Of a stretch of DNA of 19,571 nucleotides, positions 6,524 through 13,370 are shown one piece after another; the first letter of the stretch is position 1; each line of letters begins with the position of its first letter. Location of the stretch: NCBI GenBank assembly GCA_003511125.1, contig DOJV01000038.1:494-20064 (forward strand). Direction: 5' to 3'. The DNA comes from Candidatus Uhrbacteria bacterium. Lineage in GTDB: Bacteria; Patescibacteriota; Patescibacteriia; UBA9934; GWF2-40-263. The notes under the pieces are model-generated. The model was not told where the DNA came from, searched no databases, and worked only from the letters and a program-made list of their open reading frames with translations. A program made the position numbers and the translations under genes.

Positions 6524-6973
6524 TTACCGAGACAAATCTTCTGACCGGCCGAGGTACACCATAGTGAGGGCAGCGCCGGCCAAAACCCAACCGATGAGTT
6601 CGTAGAGACTCGGGGTTCGGCGAGAAAAGAAAAGGTAGTTGAAGCCCCAAGCAAAAAGAGGCAAAGTGATCGGCGCTGTGGTGGCCAACGCCAGCGAAGC
6701 CCCGGCTTTGTATCCGAAGAAAAAACTGATGTCGGCCGCGCAGACAAAGAGCCCGGCCATGATTACGAAAAGAATCTGTGGACCAGAAGGCAACACGGTC
6801 GGAAGTCCGAAAACCTGACGACCAGCCAGGATGAGACAAGAAATAAGACAACCGGTTCCGGTCACAATAGCTGTAACCGCGATCGGATGGATTGGCCGAA
6901 GCTTTTGATCAACAATGACGTTCTGGGAGGCGTAGCAAGCCATGGCCAGAATCACCAAAAAGAACGCACGCAT
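6524..6973 (-). CDS. Half-size EamA (drug/metabolite transporter superfamily) membrane protein
   Basis: The 149-residue protein has five predicted membrane helices: AFFLVILAMACYASQNVIV, IAVTAIVTGTGCLISCLILA, ILFVIMAGLFVCAADISFF, the stretch from SLALATTAPI to LFAWG, and LIGWVLAGAALTMVYLG. This equals one EamA domain, while most transporters of the family carry two, so it probably works as a dimer. The late LIGWVLAGAALTMVYLG is the typical end of an EamA domain. The start is placed at the ATG at 6973 rather than 6979, because GCGGAGG lies 8 nt before the former and only 2 nt before the latter. Its own promoter (TTGCCA-17-TAATCT, 7038-7010) and terminator make it a single-gene unit. The substrate is unknown. 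Confidence 0.75.
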   Translation of the reverse strand: MRAFFLVILAMACYASQNVIVDQKLRPIHPIAVTAIVTGTGCLISCLILAGRQVFGLPTVLPSGPQILFVIMAGLFVCAADISFFFGYKAGASLALATTAPITLPLFAWGFNYLFFSRRTPSLYELIGWVLAGAALTMVYLGRSEDLSR

Positions 6974-7009
6974 TTTCATCTCCTCCGCGAAAAAACGAAT
7001 TGGCTGATG

Positions 7010-7038
7010 AGATTAGCATGAATCAAAATTCTTGGCAA
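7010..7038 (-). promoter_or_regulatory. Promoter of the EamA-like gene
   Basis: On the minus strand TTGCCA (7038-7033), 17 nt, then TAATCT (7015-7010). The layout and -10 resemble those of the neighbouring phosphatase promoter. Confidence 0.5.
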
Positions 7039-7080
7039 TCATCTGTAATCCTCCACGTCTAGGGAGAGGATCGAATTATA

Positions 7081-7102
7081 AAAAAACGGAACCGAAGTTC
7101 CG
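7081..7102 (-). terminator. Intrinsic terminator of the 275-residue orphan gene
   Basis: CGGAAC (7087-7092) pairs with GTTCCG (7097-7102) around loop CGAA, and the minus strand then reads T6. It resembles the EamA terminator, which also has GAAC and GTTC arms. Confidence 0.87.
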
Positions 7103-7118
7103 CGAAGAAGGAAAAGAG

Positions 7119-7946
7119 CTAGTAGAGACGCGTGAAATTGCGAGCCGAACGGAGTGAGGTGTCGACCATGGCAGTCTCTAACCTGGTGAAAGCGAACTGC
7201 CCGAGCGGAATTTTCTTGTCTTTGAGCTGCTGATAAATCTCGGGCATAAGAATCATCTGGTGGAGCAAGCTCTCGACCGCTTGACTGAGGGGGCCTTTGA
7301 CTGCTTTCTCCACAATTGGTTGAAGCTCTGGGTCATACCAGGGATCCAAGATCGGAACCTCGTCAGGAATCTCCACCACCCCGGGAGCGGGCGGCCGCGG
7401 TTGAAGCAAGAGACGTCGAAACAGACCTGACCAAAACGATTCCTTGAATTGCTTCTCCAACCGAAGGTTGTTTTCTCGAATTCGATTGATACCGTCGAGT
7501 GCCGACCAATCGAACATAACGAAGTCGCTTCCGTCTTGTTTGAGACCGGCGAAGACGACCACACGGGCACCTCGACCAACCGGCAAGCCGGCCAACGATT
7601 TCAGAAATTCCTTGATCAGGAATCGAGGTCCATTCAGGTCTCGAATTTGCAGGCGCAGGATCACTTCTCTGATTCCGGCCGGCAAAACCATGGCGTTCCA
7701 GTAAAGATGTGGGACGGAAACTCCGTCATGCAAGTCGATATCAGTCCGAATGTCCTCCAACCCAAGTTGGAGAACGGCCATCAATGGTATTTGCTGGCCG
7801 GCCAACCGAATCCTGAGAACATCAGGAATCTCCGGTGGTCGAATACTTGGCAGACTCCACGGTTCTTGGAAGAGCTTCTCCAGATTCAAGTGAGCGACTG
7901 GGGCATGGGTGAACTTTCGGGGATCGACGTAGACGAGCTCGGGCAC
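7119..7946 (-). CDS. Protein of unknown function, 275 residues
   Basis: I do not recognise a family. The protein starts VPELVYVDPRKFTHAPVAHL and appears soluble, with no signal peptide or membrane segment. The N-terminal two thirds alternate hydrophobic strands (LRIRLAGQQIPLMAVLQLGL, REVILRLQIRDL, ARVVVFAGLKQDG). A Pro-rich linker (LLLQPRPPAPGVVEIPDEVP) leads to a helical C-terminus. The GTG at 7946 is chosen because CGGAGG lies 5 nt upstream. The longer frame from TTG 8021 would begin before the promoter-like TTGACA (8006-8001) and is unlikely. A C/T-rich tail and a terminator follow the stop. GC-leaning codon use and the unit layout match the NUDIX and phosphatase genes. Confidence 0.75.
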   Translation of the reverse strand: MPELVYVDPRKFTHAPVAHLNLEKLFQEPWSLPSIRPPEIPDVLRIRLAGQQIPLMAVLQLGLEDIRTDIDLHDGVSVPHLYWNAMVLPAGIREVILRLQIRDLNGPRFLIKEFLKSLAGLPVGRGARVVVFAGLKQDGSDFVMFDWSALDGINRIRENNLRLEKQFKESFWSGLFRRLLLQPRPPAPGVVEIPDEVPILDPWYDPELQPIVEKAVKGPLSQAVESLLHQMILMPEIYQQLKDKKIPLGQFAFTRLETAMVDTSLRSARNFTRLY

Positions 7947-7977
7947 GGTTGCCTCCGGTACACATTGTTGCGACAAT

Positions 7978-8006
7978 ATCTCAACATTTATAAACCGCGT
8001 TGTCAA
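7978..8006 (-). promoter_or_regulatory. Possible promoter of the 275-residue orphan gene
   Basis: On the minus strand a consensus TTGACA (8006-8001), 17 nt, then a poor -10 TGAGAT (7983-7978). The -35 and the spacing match the other single-gene units; the -10 is weak. Confidence 0.4.
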
Positions 8007-8056
8007 CCTTAAATTGTGCAAAATTCGTCTTCCCCTTTACTTAAAAAAGTTATACA

Positions 8057-8779
8057 ATGAAAATAGAATTTTATTTTTATATGTTTCATCTTCCTCTCCT
8101 TTTAGTCTCTTTGGTCCTTTTCTTTATTTGGTCCTTATTTTTCTTCTTCGGAAAAAGCACTCGTCGCGAGCAAATCATTATGAGTTTGGCAGGTTTGATT
8201 TTGACACCGGCTATTTTGATGGTAGCGGCGGTTGATTATCGGGCTGGTGGAATTTTGGCCAATGGTTTTATTGGCATAGAAGATTTAATTTTCGCTTTTT
8301 CGATGACCGGCGTGGCCGCGGTGGCTTACGAAATTTTGATTGGCCGCCGACTGGTTCCTTTTCGTCGCAAACATTTTGGTGGTCGGCATCCGCTCAACTG
8401 GTTGGCAACTCTTATTATTATAATTGGTGCCTGGGCTTTAATTTCTTTAACAGCGCTTTTTCTTTTTCCCATCAACTCGAGCTATGCTTTTATGGTCGGC
8501 GGTCTTTTAATTATTACCTACATCATTGCCGATCGCCACGATCTTTTACTCGACGCGATTTTTTCTGGTTTGTTTCTGGCCCTTTTGGTTTTTGGCCTGG
8601 AGCAAGTTTTCTTTGTCCAATTATTTCCCGAAACCGCGGCCAGTTTTTGGCAAAGCGAGCGCCTTTCCGGCTTTCTCCTTGGTGGCCTGCCTATAGAAGA
8701 ACTTATTTGGATCGCTATTGTTGGCCTAAGTGTTGGTCCGGCATACGAATTTGTTAAACACTATAAAGTAAAAAGCTAG
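8057..8779 (+). CDS. Lycopene-cyclase-domain-like integral membrane protein
   Basis: The protein has about seven hydrophobic helices. Two related segments, GIEDLIFAFSMTGVAAVAYE (about residues 72-91) and LPIEELIWIAIVGLSVGPAY (about 212-231), look like the paired PxE(E/D) repeats of heterodimeric CrtY-type lycopene cyclase domains, which have six to seven helices. No carotenoid genes lie nearby, so the domain may serve another purpose. The first ATG (8057) overlaps a -10-like TATACA (8051-8056), so translation may start at the second ATG (8081, MFHLPLLLVSLV), giving 232 residues. It heads a plus-strand run with hsp20 (39 nt later) and the VanW gene. No Shine-Dalgarno is visible. Confidence 0.6.
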   Translation: MKIEFYFYMFHLPLLLVSLVLFFIWSLFFFFGKSTRREQIIMSLAGLILTPAILMVAAVDYRAGGILANGFIGIEDLIFAFSMTGVAAVAYEILIGRRLVPFRRKHFGGRHPLNWLATLIIIIGAWALISLTALFLFPINSSYAFMVGGLLIITYIIADRHDLLLDAIFSGLFLALLVFGLEQVFFVQLFPETAASFWQSERLSGFLLGGLPIEELIWIAIVGLSVGPAYEFVKHYKVKS

Positions 8780-8818
8780 CCGGGAATCTTAACTTAAAAA
8801 TCTCTCTCCCCCAAACCT

Positions 8819-9196
8819 ATGACCACCCTCCAACCAACCAACGAAGACTTGGCCTGGCTCCCCGAACACGAAGGCCAACTTTCGGTCGATGTTTTAGAAG
8901 ACGAAAATAATATTTATATTCGCTCGGCCGTGGCCGGCACCAGCGCCGATGATCTGGACATTACCGTAACGCACGATACCGTAACCATTCGCGGCCAGCG
9001 CCAGCATCAATGCGATCATTGGCTAAATACCACCAACCATCTTCAAGAATGTTTTTGGGGCACTTTTTCCCGATCTGTGGTTTTACCAAGTCATGTCCGC
9101 CCCGAGGCTGCCGACGCGGTTTTAAAAAACGGCATCTTAAGTATAACCATTCCCAAAACCGAATCAGCTTCAGAAGTTGATGTGGTGGAATGGTAA
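8819..9196 (+). CDS. Small heat shock protein, Hsp20 / alpha-crystallin family
   Basis: The 125-residue protein is an ATP-independent holdase chaperone. The alpha-crystallin domain runs from LSVDVLEDENNIYIRSAVAG to the family hallmark GILSITIPK, with DLDITVTHDTVTIRGQR as the central strands and FSRSVVLPSHV before the last pair. The N-terminal arm is very short (about 20 residues) and the C-terminal tail is brief, with only the IPK element, so large oligomers may be less stable than in longer relatives. It lies 20 nt before the VanW gene in the same direction. No Shine-Dalgarno is visible before the ATG. Confidence 0.92.
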   Translation: MTTLQPTNEDLAWLPEHEGQLSVDVLEDENNIYIRSAVAGTSADDLDITVTHDTVTIRGQRQHQCDHWLNTTNHLQECFWGTFSRSVVLPSHVRPEAADAVLKNGILSITIPKTESASEVDVVEW

Positions 9197-9216
9197 TTTA
9201 AAAATTTTCCACCCCT

Positions 9217-11142
9217 ATGCACCTGCCTCTCCTGCCAGACGAAATTCCAACACCTTCTGACAAACCGAAGGTGTTTTCAAAACCAACCAAAATCGCTCTA
9301 ATAATTGGCGCGGTGATTGTTGTGATTGGTTATGCCGGAACTTTTGTTTGGGCCGAATCTTATGAAAACCGGATCGCACCCAATGTTCGAATCGGTTCCA
9401 TAAAAATTGGCGGGAAGGATTTTGAAACTGCCAAACAAACTATTAATTCTGAAGTTGATAAATTTTTACTCGAAGGAGTCCAACTTTTTGTAGACGGCAA
9501 ATCCGGTGTAGTCGCACTTTCTCCGGTCAGCACCGAAACTGGCGAGTATGTAATTTTTGACGTCGACGAAGCTATTAACCAAACCATAGCCGCAAACCGC
9601 ACCAAAAACAAAATCTGGCTTCCCTTCACCTTTGCCTATGCCCTAATCCACAAATCAGAAATCAAAATACCCGTCAGTTTGGACGAAGATCAATTAACCA
9701 AAATGGTTTTAAACGCCTTTCCGGATAGTATTCAACTTGCCACCGACGCCGATTTTGTTTTCACCAAAGAGGCCGACCTCTGGCAAGGCACGGTAACCGC
9801 CTCGGCCGACGGTTTAACCATTCCGACAGAAACTTTTTTTTCAGAATTAAAAAATCTTTTGGTCAATCTTGATCGACAACCAATTGTCATGTCGAGAACC
9901 TTGGCCAAACCCACAATTCTAGAAAACCAAGCCGAAGCTCTTATTCCTCAAGCCGAAGAAATCTTAAACAACGCTCCGTACACCATAACTTTCAAGGAAC
10001 AAGCCTGGGAAATTTCGGCAACAGATTTAAGTTTGGCCCTAGAACCAATTTTGAATGAAAAAAATCAAATTGAATTAGCTGTTTCTGAAAACGGAATTTT
10101 ACCTCTTCTTGATTCTTTGGCTCTTGAGATCGAAAAGCCGGCAGTTGATGCCAGATTAAAACTGGAAAATAATCGCGTTATTGAATTTCAACCAAGTTCT
10201 GACGGTTTAACTATTAACCGCGCTGACACTGCCTCGGCTTTGTCCCAAATGTTAAACAACACCGACGAAAGCAAATCGGTTGAGTTGGCAATAGTGGTTA
10301 CTGAGTCTTTGGTTAAAACCGGTGGTGTTAATGATTTAGGAATAAAAGAAGTCCTGGGGGTGGGCACCTCTAATTACCGCGGCAGTCCCGGCAATCGCAT
10401 TAAAAATATCAAGAATGGCGTGAATCTTTTAAATGGCTTGCTTATTGCTCCGGGCGAAGAATTCTCCCTTCTGGCTGCCCTAAAACCATTCACAACCGAA
10501 AACGGATATTTATCTGAGCTGGTTATTAAAGGTGATAAAATCGAACCGGAAATTGGCGGCGGACTTTGCCAAATTGGCACCACGACTTTTAGAGCGGCCA
10601 TGAATTCTGGACTTGATATCACTAATCGTCGCAACCACTCCTTGGTGGTCTCTTATTACAACGATCCTACCAACAACAACCCCGGCACCGATGCCACTAT
10701 TTACGATCCGGCACCTGATTTTAAATTTATAAACGACACCGGAAATTATATCCTCTTTCAGGCCGAAATTGATGAAGCTACCACAACTTTGCGATTTTCT
10801 TTTTGGGGCACAGCTGATGGCCGACAAGCCTCTTACACACCACCAACAGTAATCCGCTGGATTCCGGTTGGCGAAACTCAAATGATCGAAACCACCGATC
10901 TAGAACCCGGGGTCGAGCAATGCCAATCAGCCCACGTCGGAGCCGACACCACTTTTATCTATACCATTACTCACCTCGACGGCACCCAAAAAGAAACGGT
11001 TTTTGAATCTCACTATCGTCCTTTGCCAAAAATTTGTTTGATTGGTGTTGAAGAAATAACCGAAGAAGAAGTTGGGGAAGAAACAGGCGAAGAGGAGGAA
11101 GGTTTATTGACCGAAGAAGAACCTCTGCCGGTCACGGAATAA
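9217..11142 (+). CDS. VanW family protein with putative peptidoglycan-binding domains, membrane anchored
   Basis: The 641-residue protein has a short cytoplasmic N-terminus, one membrane segment (about residues 26-49, IALIIGAVIVVIGYAGTFVW) and a long extracellular part. This contains two segments resembling PG_binding_4 repeats (about 55-170 and 230-350). The VanW domain follows (about 370-530: FSLLAALKPFTTENGY, EIGGGLCQIGTTTFRAAMNS, NHSLVVSYYN, and GTDATIYDP). The last 30 residues are mostly Glu and Gly with Thr, ending LPVTE. VanW proteins are common on the surface of Gram-positives and Patescibacteria, but their biochemical role is not known. The gene follows hsp20 by 20 nt. AT-rich sequence follows the stop, and I find no convincing terminator there. 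Confidence 0.92.
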   Translation: MHLPLLPDEIPTPSDKPKVFSKPTKIALIIGAVIVVIGYAGTFVWAESYENRIAPNVRIGSIKIGGKDFETAKQTINSEVDKFLLEGVQLFVDGKSGVVALSPVSTETGEYVIFDVDEAINQTIAANRTKNKIWLPFTFAYALIHKSEIKIPVSLDEDQLTKMVLNAFPDSIQLATDADFVFTKEADLWQGTVTASADGLTIPTETFFSELKNLLVNLDRQPIVMSRTLAKPTILENQAEALIPQAEEILNNAPYTITFKEQAWEISATDLSLALEPILNEKNQIELAVSENGILPLLDSLALEIEKPAVDARLKLENNRVIEFQPSSDGLTINRADTASALSQMLNNTDESKSVELAIVVTESLVKTGGVNDLGIKEVLGVGTSNYRGSPGNRIKNIKNGVNLLNGLLIAPGEEFSLLAALKPFTTENGYLSELVIKGDKIEPEIGGGLCQIGTTTFRAAMNSGLDITNRRNHSLVVSYYNDPTNNNPGTDATIYDPAPDFKFINDTGNYILFQAEIDEATTTLRFSFWGTADGRQASYTPPTVIRWIPVGETQMIETTDLEPGVEQCQSAHVGADTTFIYTITHLDGTQKETVFESHYRPLPKICLIGVEEITEEEVGEETGEEEEGLLTEEEPLPVTE

Positions 11143-11283
11143 AAAAATAAAATCTTATCCACAAAAAATCATTGCAAAAATTTACAGACCGGGTACTATC
11201 AAATTAACCACTGGTGGATAAAAATTCACCGGTCGGCTAAAAAAAGAAAAAGGAAAAATCACTACCACTAAATCCACCGTTGA

Positions 11284-11319
11284 TGCATCCACCGTCGCTC
11301 GAGGCGAGCTATGGCGGAT
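11284..11319 (+). repeat. Hairpin repeat, copy B
   Basis: The core (11292-11315) is identical to copy A over 24 bases, including GCTCG-AGG-CGAGC. The outer arms are different: ATCCACC pairs with GGCGGAT apart from one mismatch. The stem thus stays paired although its sequence differs from copy A. Confidence 0.75.
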
Positions 11320-11329
11320 AAACAAAAAA

Positions 11330-11451
11330 ACCGTTGTCACGAAGAAACTGCAGGCAAGAAATTTTAGACGAGGATTGAACGAGTCGAAACCCGGTCATCC
11401 ACGGCTGAAATCCCATGCTTGTCGTGCCTGCAGATTCCTTATGGCAACGGT
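11330..11451. repeat. Imperfect inverted repeat next to hairpins B and D
   Basis: The left arm 11330-11356 (ACCGTTGTCAC, then CTGCAGGCA) and the reverse complement of 11425-11451 (ACCGTTGCCAT, then CTGCAGGCA) match at most positions. Each arm sits inside of a hairpin copy, so the two halves look like one element (hairpin plus tail) present twice, head to head. Confidence 0.65.
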
Positions 11452-11452
11452 G

Positions 11453-11487
11453 AATCCTCCAATGCTCACCTTGAGCGAAGGGGGATT
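11453..11487 (-). repeat. Hairpin repeat, copy D (diverged, inverted)
   Basis: On the minus strand it reads TTCGCTCAAGGTGAGCATTG. The inner stem GCTCA-AGG-TGAGC differs from copies A and B by a G-C to A-T change on both sides. Outer arms AATCCTCC and GGGGATT still pair. Confidence 0.65.
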
Positions 11488-11609
11488 TTGTTTTAAACGA
11501 TTGACGAAGTATCTTAGTAGATATTAAGGAAACTGTCAAGGGCTAAAAGGCCGAATTGCTAAAAATAAGGCAAAAAACCTTGTTTTTTTATTTTTGATTA
11601 ATTCTAATA

Positions 11610-11638
11610 TTGACAAAACCACAAAAAAGATGTATCTT
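11610..11638 (+). promoter_or_regulatory. Promoter of the GC-rich exported-protein gene
   Basis: TTGACA (11610-11615), 17-nt spacer, TATCTT (11633-11638). It is AT-rich like the rest of the genome and close to the tRNA-Glu promoter, although the gene behind it is very GC-rich. Confidence 0.75.
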
Positions 11639-11735
11639 ACCGAGTCCAGCCAAGCTGACCCATAACCGTCTAGCCACCTCGGTAAAGACGGTTCCACCCC
11701 AAGGGTGCACATTGCACCCGATCCCAGGAGCCCCC

Positions 11736-12668
11736 ATGACCCGTACCCTCGCCCTCACCCTCGCTCTCCTCGCCCCCACCGCCACCCAGGCCAGAGTGCC
11801 GCAGCACGCGATCGACACGTACTGCGCCGAGCACCCCGAGGTCGAGTTCCACCAAGCTGCCGCGCCGCCGGAGTCCGGAGCCTGGGTCATCGACCTCCAG
11901 ACCGGTGAAACCGAAAGGGTTCCCACGCAGACGCCGAGCGTCACCGAAGAACCCGCCCTCGCCCCCACCGCCACCACGGCCGATGACGAAGAGACGGTCT
12001 TGCGCTCCGTCACGGTATGGCAGCAAGTGCCGTCTCAGCAGGTGGCCCCCCAGAACTTCTACCTGAAGGCCGGCAACATGATCGTCTGGCCCAAGGCGAA
12101 CGCCAACGCCTGCCAGCAGATCGACACCGGAGACGAGATCGGCGCGCTCCTCGCCCAGCAGGCGGCCGTGCTGCGGAGCCTGGCCGCGACCGGCCTTGCC
12201 AGCCAGGCGGGCATGGCCTTCACCCTCACCGAGAGAGACCAGACCGACTGGCTCTACACCAACTACGACCAGACCCTGGGCGAGCTCACCCAGATGAGCG
12301 TCGCCATCGTAGGTGACATCGCCCGCCTCGACCAGGCGGTCCTGTCCTTCCCGGACACGGACGAGATCTTGCGTGGCCGTCAGGCCCGCCGGGCACAGCG
12401 CCTGTGCATGGACCAGGGAGAGCTGCTCAACAGCTACTCCGACCTCTGGGTCGAGGTGGTCACCGCGGCCGCCATGATCACCCGCGCCCGCCAGAACGCC
12501 GGTCTGTCCCCGGTTCGGTGGATCGAGGACTGGCTCGGAGAGCAGGATTTGGATGTCGTCCAGGCTCAGCTCGCGAGCCAGGACGACATCCCCGAGCCGC
12601 CAGCCTGCCTCGACGACCTCGACCGCCGGCTCCGCGACCTCGGCGTCGGGGTCTGCGTCGACCGGTAG
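11736..12668 (+). CDS. Secreted protein of unknown function, very GC-rich gene
   Basis: The 310-residue product begins with a clear signal peptide MTRTLALTLALLAPTATQA, likely cut after TQA. A Thr/Pro/Ala/Glu-rich linker (about residues 55-90) leads to a mostly helical domain rich in Ala, Leu, Gln and Asp (LLAQQAAVLRSLAATGLA). Several Cys (CAEH, ACQQ, LCMD, ACLDD, VCVD) could form disulfides outside the cell. No family is recognised. The start is ATG 11736 with CAGGAG 5 nt upstream; the in-frame extension back to 11610 would begin inside the promoter. Codons end almost only in C or G, quite unlike pilB or smc, which points to transfer from a GC-rich donor. It is flanked by a local-style promoter and a terminator, and a second exported protein follows. 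Confidence 0.8.
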   Translation: MTRTLALTLALLAPTATQARVPQHAIDTYCAEHPEVEFHQAAAPPESGAWVIDLQTGETERVPTQTPSVTEEPALAPTATTADDEETVLRSVTVWQQVPSQQVAPQNFYLKAGNMIVWPKANANACQQIDTGDEIGALLAQQAAVLRSLAATGLASQAGMAFTLTERDQTDWLYTNYDQTLGELTQMSVAIVGDIARLDQAVLSFPDTDEILRGRQARRAQRLCMDQGELLNSYSDLWVEVVTAAAMITRARQNAGLSPVRWIEDWLGEQDLDVVQAQLASQDDIPEPPACLDDLDRRLRDLGVGVCVDR

Positions 12669-12697
12669 GCGCCCACAGCCTCTCTTCACCCTTCTGC

Positions 12698-12724
12698 CCC
12701 CGCCGCTTTGCGACGGGGCTTTTG
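12698..12724 (+). terminator. Intrinsic terminator of the GC-rich exported-protein gene
   Basis: CCCCGCCGC (12698-12706) pairs with GCGACGGGG (12710-12718) apart from one C-A mismatch, around loop TTT, followed by CTTTTG. A C/T-rich tail separates it from the stop codon. Confidence 0.82.
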
Positions 12725-12736
12725 TTTAAAAAAATA

Positions 12737-12802
12737 TTGATTTAAAACCCATTCCGTTATACTATCACCTCAGAACCGCTCTTTTCTTCCTTGCCGAGGA
12801 GG
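12737..12802 (+). promoter_or_regulatory. Promoter and ribosome site of the MopE-like lipoprotein gene
   Basis: TTGATT (12737-12742) precedes TATACT (12758-12763; 15-nt spacer), or alternatively TACTAT with 17 nt. The Shine-Dalgarno CGAGGAGG (12795-12802) ends 5 nt before ATG 12808. Confidence 0.6.
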
Positions 12803-12807
12803 TTGTC

Positions 12808-13254
12808 ATGAACCGTTTCGCCCTCATCTTCCCTCTCTTCCTTCTCTCTGTCGGATGTCGACCACAGGACTGCAAAAACAACGACCAAGATTGCGACGGC
12901 TATGCCGACAGTGTCGACTGCAACGACGCCGACTCCGAGATCAACCCGGACGCGGCCGACAATGTCTGTGGCGACCACATAGACAGCAACTGTGACGGTG
13001 TCGACGGCTACCTCGAAAACCTCGCCACCTACTACCGCGACACTGACAACGATGGATACGGCAACCCCGACTATCTGTTCAACACCTACTGCGGCCTCCC
13101 GGACAGTTATGTCACCAACAGCTCCGACTGCAATGACTTCAGCCCATGGATCAATCCTGGAGCCACCGAAACCTGCGACGGCCTCGACAACAACTGCGAC
13201 GGCGAAATCGACGAAAATTGTCCGGTCGACACCGGCGACAACTACGACGAGTAG
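12808..13254 (+). CDS. Lipoprotein with MopE-like metal-binding repeats
   Basis: The 148-residue protein has a lipoprotein signal peptide with lipobox LSVGC (Cys17). The mature part holds two repeats. The first is DQDCDGYADSVDCNDADSEINP followed by NVCGDHIDSNCDG. The second is DTDNDGYGNP, then SDCNDFSPWINPGA and TCDGLDNNCDGEIDENC. DxDxDGYG is a calcium-loop type sequence, and CDGxDNNCDG is the hallmark of the MopE/putative metal-binding family, common in Myxococcota and other deltaproteobacterial groups. A role in binding Ca or Cu at the cell surface is likely, but the ligand is unproven. The gene is GC-rich and follows another GC-rich exported gene. It keeps a strong Shine-Dalgarno, a promoter and a terminator of its own. 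Confidence 0.85.
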   Translation: MNRFALIFPLFLLSVGCRPQDCKNNDQDCDGYADSVDCNDADSEINPDAADNVCGDHIDSNCDGVDGYLENLATYYRDTDNDGYGNPDYLFNTYCGLPDSYVTNSSDCNDFSPWINPGATETCDGLDNNCDGEIDENCPVDTGDNYDE

Positions 13255-13286
13255 CCCACCAACTTCCTTTTCCGAGCTCTCTCCAC

Positions 13287-13313
13287 CTGCCGCACTAGCG
13301 ACAGAATTTTTTT
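13287..13313 (+). terminator. Intrinsic terminator of the MopE-like lipoprotein gene
   Basis: CTGCCGC (13287-13293) pairs with GCGACAG (13298-13304) with one mismatch around loop ACTA, followed by AA and seven T. A C/T-rich tail precedes it. Confidence 0.82.
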
Positions 13314-13320
13314 ACTCAAA

Positions 13321-13348
13321 AAGACAGGGCGGTGCCCTGTCTCTACGA
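13321..13348. repeat. Palindromic repeat GACAGGGC/GCCCTGTC, probably also the clpP terminator
   Basis: GACAGGGC (13323-13330) and GCCCTGTC (13334-13341) form a perfect 8-bp stem with a 3-nt loop, followed on the plus strand by TCTACGA. On the minus strand the stem is followed by TTTTTGAG, so it can stop clpP transcription. The form resembles short REP palindromes. Confidence 0.65.
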
Positions 13349-13370
13349 ATGTTACACACGATTTTATTTT

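Larger units (their letters stand above)
11143..11609. other. 467-bp gene-free stretch with inverted hairpin repeats
   Basis: No supported gene lies here. It contains one TTATCCACA (11155-11163), identical to a DnaA box but alone. It also holds hairpin copies B and D in opposite orientation, together with flanking inverted arms, and an AT-rich tail leading to the promoter at 11610. Confidence 0.7.

Noticed and set aside
4501..8006. Integron-like gene cassette array
   Set aside because: The units have individual promoters, lie on both strands, and share no attC-like recombination site; no integrase is present.
7947..8021. TTG start at 8021 for the 275-residue gene
   Set aside because: It would place the promoter-like TTGACA and the ribosome site CGGAGG inside the coding sequence.
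11155..11163. TTATCCACA, identical to a DnaA box, as a sign of a replication origin
   Set aside because: It stands alone with only a weak second look-alike (about 11211-11219), and there is no dnaA, dnaN or AT-rich unwinding array beside it.
11309..11539. Minus-strand open frame of 76 codons in the repeat region
   Set aside because: It translates the inverted repeat and hairpin D, has no ribosome site or promoter, and shows no protein-like composition.
11670..12689. Long minus-strand open frame (339 codons) opposite the GC-rich exported gene
   Set aside because: GC-rich DNA leaves antisense frames open. The plus frame has a promoter, Shine-Dalgarno, signal peptide and terminator; the minus frame has none and a Gly/Val/Arg-rich composition.
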